NCBI GenBank assembly: GCA_010645155.1
Contig: CM021323.1
Span: 9,177,636-9,241,635 of the forward strand
Direction: 5' to 3'
DNA: 64,000 nucleotides
DNA from: Tigriopus japonicus
Taxonomy: Eukaryota > Arthropoda > Copepoda > Harpacticoida > Harpacticidae
A program made the position numbers and the translations under genes. Positions 1 through 11,017 of the stretch are shown here, in pieces (position 1 is the first letter of the stretch; every line of letters begins with the position of its first letter). A model generated the notes under the pieces. That model saw nothing but the letters and a program-made list of their open reading frames with translations, did no database searches and was not told the origin of the DNA.

Positions 1-390
1 CGTCCAACCCTTTTTCAGTGTAAATCAAAATACCTGTCTGTTTGAAAGCTTTTGGGTGGTTTAAGCAAAGTTTTAAATAAAAATTTGCTCTTTTCCTCCT
101 ACTTGGGCACTAAAAAGCTTTATTGTCTCGTTTTGTCATGACTAAGGAAAATCTGCTGAAGTTTTTGGGGACACTTTATGACATCTTTTACGCTTTAGAT
201 TGCAATTTCCCCAATGCAACCAAGGCACTTCTCATTCTCTAATCCTGGTGCCATCACTCTTTTGCTAAAGTATTTCTTTGGAGTTATTTGCGAAATAGCT
301 CAAAAAGAAGAACTTCACATCTGCTTTGAACAGAAACTGAAAAGTATTGCTCTGAATTGACAAAGGGTGCGTGTTTGGTTGCTTGGTCAC

Positions 391-396
391 TTTATT
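391..396 (-). terminator. Polyadenylation signal of the first alcohol dehydrogenase gene
   Basis: A canonical AATAAA lies on the minus strand about 8 nt after the TAA stop at 404-406, so the 3' UTR of this gene is probably very short. Confidence 0.6.
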
Positions 397-403
397 GTCC
401 AGA

Positions 404-2566
404 TTACATGCTTGCGTCAATATCCAAGACATACCGAACAATAGAATCATTCTTTGCGAGCAATGTCTCGTAGACCTTTCCCAATTTATCGGCCGTGATC
501 AACTCAATAGAGGGCTTGATGTTGTTCTTGGCGCAGAAATCAATGCATTCCTGAGTTGTGGCGATTCCACCAATGATGCTTCCAGCTACGGCGTTACGCG
601 AGAACATCAATTGACCTCCACTAATCTGCAAAAGGAATACATCAGTAGTTCAGTCCAATTATGTTTAGTTATGTTTCAGTAGGGCTGATTCTCGAGAATT
701 CTCGAGCGAGAATTCTCGAGAATTTCTCGAAAAAATCGAGGATCGAAAATTCTCGAGAATTTTTCCGAATTCTCGAGAATTTTCGAGAATTTTTTATTAG
801 ATTACTCTAGGTCATATTTTGGAATTGATGGCAAAACTGTTTCATTCAAAACAAAAGTTTCAAGTAAAAGAACAATAGGAGCCATGAGCAATGTTTGAAA
901 CTTTATAAACATCTTTATGGTACATTCGAACAAGAAAATAACTCGTGAACCAGCCCAAACAAAATCTTCTCTGTCCAGATTCGAGGCAAGATTCTGTGTC
1001 TGATTTTTTTCGAGATTCTAATGGCTGTGGTGGTGTGTACAAGAAACCCCTGTTTTGAAAATTACAGCTGACCAAAAATGCGAAAATGTCCGAAGTTTTA
1101 ACAATGTCAGTAGAACGTTTCAGAAATGTCAGAAATGAAATTTCAGATATTATTGTCCGTGAGGTCCAATCATTGTTTTTCACACTCATGTTCATATTGA
1201 TTTTGGTATAAACTTCAAAAAAAAAAAAAACAATTTCAAGTGCTTTGGAAGCTTTGAATGTACATTTTTTTCGCTATTTTCATTTTATCTCAAATTCTCG
1301 AGAATTCTCGAGAATTTTTCTCGAATTCTCGAGAAATTCTCATTCTCGAGAATTGAAATGTTCGAGAAAATCGTCAGCCCTATGTTTCAGTCCAAGTGAA
1401 ACATAAACCCAAAAGTTTAATTTCAAATTTGACAGGTTACCTTGTGCGGTTCCAAAGCGGCTCCAATCAGAACAATAGTTCCGTCAACTCTCAGGAGGGA
1501 CAGATAGGGATTGATGTCGTGGCTAACAGACACGGTATCAAGGATCAAGTCCAGAGTTCTGGCTTGGGCAGCCACCGATTTAGGATCGGAAGAGACCACA
1601 AATTTGGAAGCCCCAATCGATTTAGCAATTTCCTCCTTATTGGGTGAAGTAGAGATAGCCGTGACCTTGCATCCCATGGCGGCTGCCAAACGAATGCCCA
1701 TTTGTCCCAGTCCTCCAACACCGACGATCCCAACGTTCATCCCACCCTTGATGGCTCCCCAATGTTTCAGAGGAGAAAACATGGTAATTCCGGCGCAAAA
1801 AATTGGCCCGGCCTCCTCAATAGGGTAGGAGTCGGGAATCTTGATGATGAAGTCCTGTCGGATAGTAGTCCTTTGTGAATAGCCTCCAAAAGTGTAACCG
1901 GTTTTGGTTCGGACTTGGTTATGGATTATCTCAGAATTGTAGGTCATGGTGTGACCATTCAGGCAGTATTCCTCACATCCACGTTGACATTGCTCACATT
2001 TTAGACAAGCCTCCACGATGCAGCCAACGCCAACTTTGTCTCCAACTTTGAACTTGGTCACGTTGGCTCCAACCTGAAACGATTTCAATTAAAGATTCCC
2101 AGAACTGGTGTTTAAGTTTAAAAAAAACTTAAGGTTACAAAACATCAAAGATCAACAATTGAAGTGCTTTTCTTGTCATAGTCGCCAAAAGGGAAAAAAA
2201 ATGTCCTTGCATTGTTGGTGTTGGCTCAGTGATAAAGCCAAATGCTGGAAATTGTCTAACCAATCTTGGTGAGGATTGAACAAGGAAGATAGAATTTCAA
2301 AAGATTGGCATCTTCAGTAACTTATCTACCTTGGTTACCACGCCAGCCAGTTCATGTCCGGGAACGCAAGGATATTTTGTCTTAAGAAAAGGTTCCAATT
2401 CGTCTTGGGCGATATGAACGTCCGAATGACAGATGCCACAGAACTTAATGTCAAACTCCACATCGTCAGGACCAGTTCCACCTCGAGCAATTTTGATCTT
2501 CTCAAAGTCTCCTTCTTTCGATGGCTTGGCGAAAGCCCAAGTTTCATAGAAGTTGTCGGTACTCAT
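404..2566 (-). CDS. Zinc-dependent NADP alcohol dehydrogenase, CAD/ADH6-like (copy 1)
   Basis: Three minus-strand exons, 2566-2330, 2073-1441 and 625-404, join in phase 0 to give 363 aa. Visible features are the catalytic-zinc CGICHSDVH motif (about residues 52-60), GHELAG (about 70-75), four cysteines of the structural-zinc loop (GCIVEAC, CEQC and following), and a Rossmann GVGGLGQMG motif followed by AISTS, the Ser/Thr pattern that favours NADP(H). Length and motif order fit medium-chain dehydrogenases of the cinnamyl-alcohol/ADH6/YahK type, which reduce aldehydes in the cytosol. The start is the ATG before STDNFYETW. The closest neighbour is a paralogue in the same orientation about 1.1 kb upstream. 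Its second intron (626-1440) is absent from the paralogue and is mostly filled by a MITE. The substrate cannot be read from the sequence. Confidence 0.9.
680..1382. mobile_element. hAT-type non-autonomous element (MITE), 703 bp, in an intron of the dehydrogenase
   Basis: The ends are TAGGGCTGA and its exact reverse complement TCAGCCCTA. They are flanked by an exact 8-bp direct repeat TGTTTCAG at 672-679 and 1383-1390. An 8-bp target duplication and TA-starting short terminal inverted repeats are typical of hAT transposons. Both subterminal regions (about 690-795 and 1292-1372) are arrays of the palindrome TTCTCGAGAA and variants, which could serve as clustered transposase-binding sites. The interior has no credible transposase reading frame. 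The intact target duplication suggests the insertion is not very old. Confidence 0.88.
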
Positions 2567-2639
2567 GATCACTAACGATAAAACGAGCGAATGAATGCAA
2601 TCGGATCAGGATGAGGGCTTTTTGAGGTTTTCCTTACGT

Positions 2640-3640
2640 GTATACTTTGATCCCAAAAAGTAAATAGCACTTGTGTACGTGCGCTGTGTACCCCAAACGT
2701 TTATCATTTGAATATATTTTTATTACGAAGGGATGATGCATTATTTTACAAATGACACAATAATTAGAGAAAGTAAAGTGTACGTGCATTTTCCAAAATG
2801 TTTTTTCCACTTCCTGGTGCTTAATTGAGATTGATTTTAGGATGTGATGATCTGAGGATTAATTCGCCTTATTTCTGAAAAGCTGGTCACAAGAATTCAT
2901 CTAAAATTAAGATCAATATCAGACTATCTTTCATGTCATGTAGCACCCGACCTGATCCTTGTCTTCCATAAATCATCAAAATAGGGATAATGATTATTGA
3001 TATTAGACATCAATGCTTTACGTACTTTACGTAAGATACGAAGTACGTTACGTAGATTGTATTGTACATTACGATGGATCCGTACGATGCATGAAATCAT
3101 TTCCAACATGAAATTCTCGCACTCTCATACGATGTGACGAAAATGTAGGTTTTCCATTCGACCTTGGCAGTTATAACAAGCATTGAGCCCCCCTCCTCGG
3201 GCTCCTTTCTTTGATCTGCAAATGCATCATGATGTGATGCATCATGTACTTCTCTTGTCCAAGGATGATTGGGCACTTTCTTCCAATTGAATTGACAACC
3301 ATACAAGAAACTCGTGAAAATCTGTTGCCCCTACACGACAATTCGCGAATCGAGCATGAAAGCATGAAAATATATAATTTGCCGAAACCCTTTTTGATTT
3401 CCGGCCTCTTCAAGGTTTTTTCACAACCTTTACTGTCAGGCATCTACCTCTTTATTACATGGCTTGCTTGTGCGCATGAACTTGGTTCAAATAACAGACA
3501 AATTGTAAAGAAGCGAAAAAGAAAATGTGCGTTTTTTTTCGCCAGAAAGGGAATCATGATACTTGATAGGTGCTAACCGAGGCCAAACATCAGTGGCAAC
3601 GACAATCTTGACTTTCAATTCAAGATCAGATAAATCTTCA
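2640..3640. other. Intergenic spacer between the two dehydrogenases
   Basis: About 1.0 kb without a credible gene. It holds palindrome-prone patches, for example repeated TACGTA-type words at 3020-3080 and GATGCATCA-type words at 3223-3245. The promoter of copy 1 should lie in its left part, but I see no clear TATA box. Confidence 0.5.
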
Positions 3641-3646
3641 TTTATT
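3641..3646 (-). terminator. Polyadenylation signal overlapping the stop codon of dehydrogenase copy 2
   Basis: The minus strand reads CAATAAATG, so the TAA stop (3644-3642) is embedded in the AATAAA hexamer. No other canonical hexamer is evident close by, so the 3' UTR may be only the few nucleotides to the cleavage site. Confidence 0.5.
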
Positions 3647-5141
3647 GCAAGCTCTTGGAGATATCGAGAACAAATCTTGTAATGGAATCGTGCTTGGCAT
3701 TAAGTTTTTCGTAAACTTGATCCAATTGGGAGGCCGTGATGATTTCGACTTCCGGTTTGATCTTCTTGGCATGACAGAAGTCAATAACCTCTTGCGTATC
3801 GATCATCCCTCCGATGAAAGATCCAGAAACTCGAATTCGCTTACTCATGATTGGCATTTGATAGACTTTGTGACTCTCCACAACCAAGCCAAGTTGTACG
3901 ATGGTGGCATCTCGTCGTAGTAGTCCAAAATAGTGGGACATCTCATGAGGTGCGGAAATAGTATTCAGAATCAAATCCAACGAAGAATCCGCAGCTTTCA
4001 TGTTGGCCGGATCGGTTGAAACCACGAAATGCTTGGCCCCAATCTCTTCGACCAGTTTTTTCTTTTTGACATTGGTCGAAATAGCCGTCACCTCGCATCC
4101 CATTGCGGCAGCCAATCGGATTCCCATTTGTCCCAGTCCACCGATTCCCACAATTCCGACCTTAATTCCACCCTTCAAGGCCCCCCAATACTTCAAAGGC
4201 GAGTACATGGTAACTCCGGCGCAAAGTATGGGTCCAGCCAACTGGAGATCATAGCCATCCGGAATGGCCACCACATACCGTTGATTCATGGTGATCCTCT
4301 CGGAGTAGCCGCCAAATGTGTAACCGGTGTTGGTGGCGATATGACCGTGTTTGGTCTCGCTATCGTAGGTCATGCTGAAGCCACCGACGCAGATGTGCTC
4401 ATCTCCGTTGGAGCAAGGCTCGCAAGTCATACAAGAATCCACAATACATCCCACACCCACGTGGTCACCAACTTTGTATTTTGTTACTTTGTCTCCAACC
4501 TGAAAAATGGAGGCAAAATTATTTCCAAAAATTTAGCCGCTCTGCTTTATATCAGTTCTACTGAAAACTAATAACATTGTTCTTTTGGATAAAATGGATT
4601 CTGCAATGTGCCTTTTTTTAAATTACAACATTTTTGGCAATGATCATTTGACTGACAAATAAGTACGTGTACATCGAACACCCATAGCAGGCCAATATCG
4701 CTATTGCCTTTCAGGCAGATCGGCTTGCATCACGTATACCTTGAGCACAACCTTTTTCATGAATCAGAGACCTTCATGATTAGTGAGCAATTTATTTGAA
4801 TTAGACACCCCCTTCAGAGATCTTTGCATGAATAAACTCTTCCTCCAAAGCTGAGATGAGGTCGGGATGTCACAAGAAAGTCAGTCGGAACAATGCCGTT
4901 GATATTCTTGTCAAAATTTGGAAATTACCTTGCAAACAATACCGGCCAATTCATGTCCGGGAATGATGGGGTATTTAGTGGCTCCAAAAAGATTATCAGC
5001 GATATGGACATCGGAATGGCAAATCCCACAATACTTGATTTCAAACTCCACATCCTCGGGTCCAACTTCGTTTCGTTCAATGTCAATCTTTTCGAACGTA
5101 CCACCCAAAGATTTACGAGCAAACCCGGTCGTTTTATACAT
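3642..5141 (-). CDS. Zinc-dependent NADP alcohol dehydrogenase, CAD/ADH6-like (copy 2)
   Basis: Two exons, 5141-4929 and 4499-3642, join in phase 0 to give 356 aa. It has the same order of motifs as copy 1: CGICHSDVHIA (catalytic zinc), GHELAG, the structural-zinc cysteines in GCIVDSCMTCEPC, the Rossmann GIGGLGQMG and AISTN. The start ATG is followed by YKTTGFARKS. The single intron matches the position of intron 1 in copy 1, while the second intron of copy 1 is missing, so either copy 1 gained it or copy 2 lost it. The pair is a tandem duplication in head-to-tail order. As in copy 1, the reaction is probably NADPH-dependent aldehyde reduction, but the substrate is unknown. Confidence 0.9.
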
Positions 5142-5429
5142 TATGAATGGATAGATAAGCTACTATATTTTTCTCCTCGAAAAAGCCTCGAAAATGAACG
5201 TCACTGACAAGTTAGTTTTGCCTCACAATTTTCTAGACCAACTGACTCTCCAAATTAGCTGCTCCAGCTGATACAACGATTCGGCAAAAGAGCCTTGCTC
5301 TTGTTTTGCAACAAAACGTTCCGCGGCTGTGGCGAACTCATTTCTGTTTCAAGCCCTTTCCTTTCATGTTGCTAGGAGAGGGAGGGGGGGCAGGGTGTGG
5401 GTGTGCATGTGGACAACTAGATACATACG

Positions 5430-5453
5430 TGCATGCAAGCATGCTTGCATGCA
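5430..5453. repeat. Perfect 24-bp palindrome
   Basis: The 12-bp half TGCATGCAAGCA is followed directly by its reverse complement. It lies just downstream of a G-rich tract. It may be a protein-binding palindrome or simply alternating purine-pyrimidine DNA; no function is visible. Confidence 0.7.
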
Positions 5454-8400
5454 TGTGTTAAACATTAGCAAAGCGGGTCTACTTTTTGCGAGGACCGTTT
5501 CAAGGTATGAGTGGAGCATTATAGCTCAACATCAGGAGCACCAACAACTTTTGGGGATTGGTTCAGAACCATTTTTGGCAAATCCTCGAAGAAATCTGAA
5601 AATCGGGAACGCATCACAGGAAATCTGAAAATTGTGCCTTCCAGTAGGGTTACAAGAAAAATGCAACAAATTACAGACCAAAGCTTTGGACTTTCAGGAC
5701 CACTTTAAGGTAGTCCTTTCCATGTCAGATCATTTCTTTTTTTCCTTGTCTCTGCCCTCATTTCTCAGTAAAGAGAAGCTTGTTAATGGAGTTAAAAGCC
5801 TTGAAGGATGGAAATTCGTCTGGCGTCAGCTATACATCAAGTGCCTAAAGGTAATTTGGTTTTAAACTGAAGAGTTGTACCACAAATTGAACACCATTTT
5901 GAGATTGAGGACGACCCTGTCTCACTGTTGTGATTAAGAGACACTTGGTCACAATTATTTCTAGATGAAGGGAGCAATTCGCTGATTATACTATCGCTTT
6001 GGCACCATTCCCTGACGGTGAATCGGAATTGGGATATCTCACACCCAGGGTCTGAACTTGGTACCATGATGCATCAAGTAATGCACATAGCGGGAAACTA
6101 TCTTGGCTGATATGGCCCTCGTAGATAAGCATTTTGGCTGGCAGCCAATCGGACAATCCAACCTAATCTGTGCCAATATTTATCTCTACTATGAGCTCTC
6201 TCGGAATTCGTATTTTTTAAGCAACATACTTGTTTTGTAAACACCTTGCATCAATCAGGTCATTGGGTACGCATAGTCGAATCTCACTTCAAATTGTTTT
6301 CTACAAAGCGCCGAACTCGTTTGGCACCAATACCACGTTGTGTGCTTGCGTGTTACATGTTCTACATTTCGCTTAATGATTTGCAGCCAACTCGCCCAGT
6401 ACATGTATTGCTAAACTGTTGCCATATATGCATCACAGATTGTTGTGGGAGTTAAAGTCCGTTGTAACTGGCAATGATTAGGAATTAAAAAGACCTAAAA
6501 AATGTAATTATTGTCGACAGTTATGTGAACATTAATTTTCTCTCCCCCCTTTTTCTCCCTTCTGCGTTTTTGTTTTCAAGAATTCGTTCCTATAAAACTT
6601 CTGACAGACACTATCTACCATTTTAAACATTTCTCGGGTTTATTGACTAGTATATTATTAAGAATGGTCTTTTCTCTTTTTTTGACCAAATAGCCTTGTG
6701 ACTAATTACGTGACGTGAATAGTAAATTCATTAACGTAATACTGTAAGATCGACAAAAGCCTTGAATTGAACTTGATCTCGAAAATCTATTTTATCTTGT
6801 TCCAACGAAGGATTTGGTCGTTTTATATGTTTTACTTTTTTTATAATCCACTCTAAAGTTTACGGCTTTAAAAAGTTGCTGCCAGTTGAAATAAAGAATA
6901 AAATAACTACCCCATGTAAAAAAATATCATTTTCTAAATACCTAGAGTTTCCGGTGACATTTTACAAACCATTACGTTACTTTATTTTTTAGCAATCATT
7001 ATAGATGAAACCGATTGGAATGGTTTCAAACTGTTCACGATCCCGCGATGAATTAATTGTGCCAACGGGATGGTAACTACAATACCACAAATTACTGACC
7101 CCGTTAAAATAATGATTCAAGACATTTGGCCGTCAAAAAGTCTTAGCTCACAAAATACTCTGTACGTTCACCATCTTGTATGGACTCTCGAAGTTCGAGA
7201 TTGAAGTGTAAGTTAGAGCTCGTGGACCTAGTTTATTCACTTTCGTATACATGTTATGTCAAGAATCGCGACAACGTCAAATGTGCGAAGAATTAAAAAT
7301 GAGATAATTTTAACCAGAGATGGTGGTTTGATTGGTCCGGAATAATTGAGGGTATTGAAATCAACCGGTATGTATTGTTTGAAGTAGAGAATTATATAAT
7401 CTAATGTTTATAAAATTGGGAACTCAGTCATAGGACGTTGATTAGATATAGTTAAATCGTCCCCCATTTGAATAGTTTTTAAAACGAACATGTCTTTTCT
7501 TCCCACTCTCTCAAGGTCATTGTATGTAATAGCTTTGGGGGGTAATCTTAAGTGTGTGCAGATGCTTTTAGAATTCGCCATCGTGAAGGCAGTCAAAAAA
7601 GGCAATTGTGTCATCTTGCTTTTCCCTTGAAAATGGTATGAAAAAACGTGATTGAAATGCAATTTGGCATCAGGTGGGAAATTGCTCATCTCCATCCACC
7701 AAGATTTCCATCACCTGAAGATTTTGCTTGTCAGTCTGCAGACCAATGCAGCTAATTTGATCATCCCTTGTTATTTTTTGTCACTTATGCATGCTGGAAA
7801 TGTTCACAAATCTCGATCAAACAACGAGGCCAAAGAAAGAATTTTCTTGTTGCAACAAGGACGAGCAAAAAAAACTTCTGATTCAATGGAGAAACCAAGT
7901 CACACACAATTACTTTATCATGATAAGGTTTTTAGCACTAAAAGTAGGTTGGGGCTGTCAACTGGAATTTAACGAAGAAAAACTACTGGGTCTGCCTCGA
8001 TATATTCAGAGTCATCGTACTCATGATACAATCAATGCTGTTGACTTATTCTTCAATTTTCATGGTTCAGATCCAAACTTTTCAACATTCGCAAACTTAA
8101 CTTGAGTATTTAAAAATTTCTCTACCAATTTGTCAAACTTTTTTGGGGGAAATTGAGGCTGATTTTTCTAAAAAATAGTCTTTTTGAACATTTAATTCGC
8201 ACGAAAACAAGGACAATTTCTTACGTGAGAAACCATCCGAATAGTTTTCACAAAATGAATTGACCCTGCCAATCGTCTTAAGTGCCTTTGAGGTATTTGT
8301 GAACAATTAAAAAAACGAAACCACTGAAACGATTCAGTTTCAAAATAAAGTTACATATTTTGATTTTATTTGTCACATTAAAATCTGAACCAGAAATTCT

Positions 8401-10131
8401 TACTTTAATCCTTTCAAGTGAATGGTCTAGCTCGTCTTTGATTTGAAACCTCTATCAATTTTTTTTTCTTTCACTATAAAATAATGGTGGAAAAAATGTT
8501 GCAAAGCTTTTCAGATATTCAAGTCATGTGTGTTCATTGTACAAGACAGTTCCGTTTTCCTGGGAAGATGTTCCCAAAGAGTTGGAACAATATCATCCTT
8601 GTCCGCCAAGACTCGTGAGCACCCCGTCCAATATGAAAGTCACTCAATCCAATATTGTGTGTGTATAACAACATGTCACTTCCTTTTTCCAAACTGGAGA
8701 TGCGTCCTCATTCGTTCCACTCACACACAAGTTACAAACTATCTCTCAGCCCACGACACACGACATCTCATTCGCTCACTCACCCACTCTTCCACACACG
8801 TACAGAACATAGTAAATACACAGAGCATATCATCACGGTGTACACGTAGTTAATGCTTCAGGGGGGGCTCAATTTCGGCCTATTTCCACATGAATGATGG
8901 GGATTGGTGCGGGACAGGCAGCGACAACGATGTCGTACTAGGTGGTCTTCTTGATTTCCACAAATGTTTATTTTTGCTCGGAAAACACATCTCTTTTGTG
9001 GACGAAAGCGAGACAGTGGAGTTGGCTGTGGTAGCCAAAAAATGAGAAAATTGAGATTGACACGACTCTTTCAAAGTTAAACAAACACGTCGTTTGAGAT
9101 TGCTTCCGTCAACGGAAATGACAAGTTTGAGTCACCTTCTCCTCAAATGCAGAAACAATGCAGAAGTATTATCCATCCTAATTACTTTTCAATTTCGAGC
9201 AATGATGAACAAACCACACCACAATTAAAGAAAAAGTCGATGCACTCACTCAGCTATTGGAACCCTTTTATTATCGAGGTAATTCTTCCTGACCGTCGAT
9301 TGTCATTGCAAGTTAATTTCGAGAGATGGATTAATTGATTTGCATCCTTTGGTGCAAGTGGTTGCTTATTATCTAGTTACTTTTCCCCCCATCAAACATT
9401 AACGAATTATAATGAAATTACAACATTCCCTAATGGGTCGTGGTCAAACCATAATTGTCCTTCTCATTAGCGAGAGCGATTGACGTGTTTCATAAAATGA
9501 CACGATTTGTGTTTGAAGTTAGTTCCCAAACTTGCATCTCAGGCCAAAGAATAAACAAAGCATGCCAGTTGAACGGCGTTCTCAGTACCTAAGGAGTTGT
9601 TGAAGTGCTGGAATAAGTTGTGGAAGTTTGGCTAGCCTTGGCGATTCTTGGCCAAACTGCCGTCGACCATCTTAGAACACTCACTTACCATTTCTCGGCC
9701 AGCACATTCCCAACTATAACTGTTAATCTTTAGACCTTTCTTCATTCGTCCGTTTCCGAGCTGCCATCCAATACTATTGTAGATAGTCTGCGGCCCGATC
9801 GTTACAGAACGGAGTCGATATTACCAAACTGCATACAAAGAAACAAATCAATACTGTTGTTGATATCTAGAGTACAGGTCCAATTTAGGGTTTAATTTGT
9901 AAATAACCAGGCCCTATGGCCTTATGGCAAACCGTGGATACTTTCTGTGTACATTCCCATCATCCATTGACCCTCGGTTGAAATGAGCGAATTTACGTCA
10001 GCAGAGCGTAATTATTACACATGACAGGGGCAAAGTGTGTGAGTGTACTTTTGGTACGAGACATTCTGAATCGAATCGCTTTTGGATGATGTTAAGCTCT
10101 TCGTTGGTCTTGCTGTCCTCGGCGAACTTGA

Positions 10132-10392
10132 TCATTTCGGCATATGACGTCGTTTTCGTTCGCACGTTTCGAGGAATCCCTTCCAGGCCTGACCAAGCAA
10201 GCTCGTGTCCTTAGACGACGATTGTAGGCTTCCATCAAGTGGGACTTTCGTCTTCGGCTACTGCTTCTTTTTCTTCGGGGGCCACTGGATCGTCACGGGC
10301 TGATCTGATTTTTCCCTCTCCTTCTCGATCGATCCTCTGTTCTTACGGACTGTCCTGTCCAAGATGGCGATTGTGAGAGATGCAACCTTACT
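10132..10392 (-). pseudogene. Possible decayed coding fragment, unrecognised
   Basis: On the minus strand one frame reads through about 85 codons with one internal TAG: a charged stretch (RGSIEKEREKSDQPVTIQWP, then a Lys run), the stop, then KVPLDGSLQSSSKDTSLLGQ and WKGFLETCERKRRHMPK before a TGA. The codon texture looks protein-like and differs from the AT-rich surroundings, but I recognise no family. It could be a broken gene piece or chance. Confidence 0.22.
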
Positions 10393-11017
10393 TACTACAG
10401 GAGGACAAACGCACATCATAATAACATCAGATCAAATCTCTGTAGAGGTCTATAATAAAAGACTTGATTTTGAGGTCCACTTGAGTCATCTCTGATTGTC
10501 AGTGAACGAATTGCATAAGGTTTATGGCTTTGGTCTGTCACGAATGGTAAATATAACCCAGTTTGAAGCTTCTGTACCCTTTCATTTTAGCGCTCTCAAG
10601 TTACCCCCGATGAAAGAAGAAAAGGGAATTTCTGCGCCGAGGACAACCTGAGAACGAACCATTTTGGTACACGTTGGTACAGTACTACGTGTGCTTGCTA
10701 ACAGCCGAAAGTCCGAAAGAACTTGCACGAGGGATCGACGAGCATGGAGTCATATTTGAACGAAAGAAATCATAGGTGTTTTCGAGATATGGTCCAGATG
10801 CAGAGCTAGTTTAATCCTCAGTTGAACCGAGCTGGCCAAAGTGAAAGGGTGTGCAGCCACTTGTCGTTTAGTTCAACTAAACCAATCATCGAGTTTTGGA
10901 TCTTGTCACATTGGATTTGTGACGGGAGGAGGTGGAGGAGTGGAAGAAAAGAAAGATTAGTGATACGATAGGAGGGACAAGTTGAAATCAGTTCGTCAAA
11001 ACACCAAGGGGGAAATC

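Larger units (their letters stand above)
5142..11017. other. Gene-poor intergenic region
   Basis: Nearly 6 kb with no reading frame that I can support as a gene. It contains a G-rich tract at 5380-5401 (four or more G runs with short loops, a possible G-quadruplex), a perfect palindrome at 5430-5453, CA/GT-rich stretches near 8650-8830, and a decayed coding-like patch at 10132-10392. Some minus-strand open frames (for example 7408-7695) lack family motifs. Confidence 0.45.

Noticed and set aside
7408..7695. 95-codon minus-strand frame starting MEMSNFPPDAKLHF
   Set aside because: No signal, domain or splice support, and the surrounding DNA is AT-rich and repeat-like.
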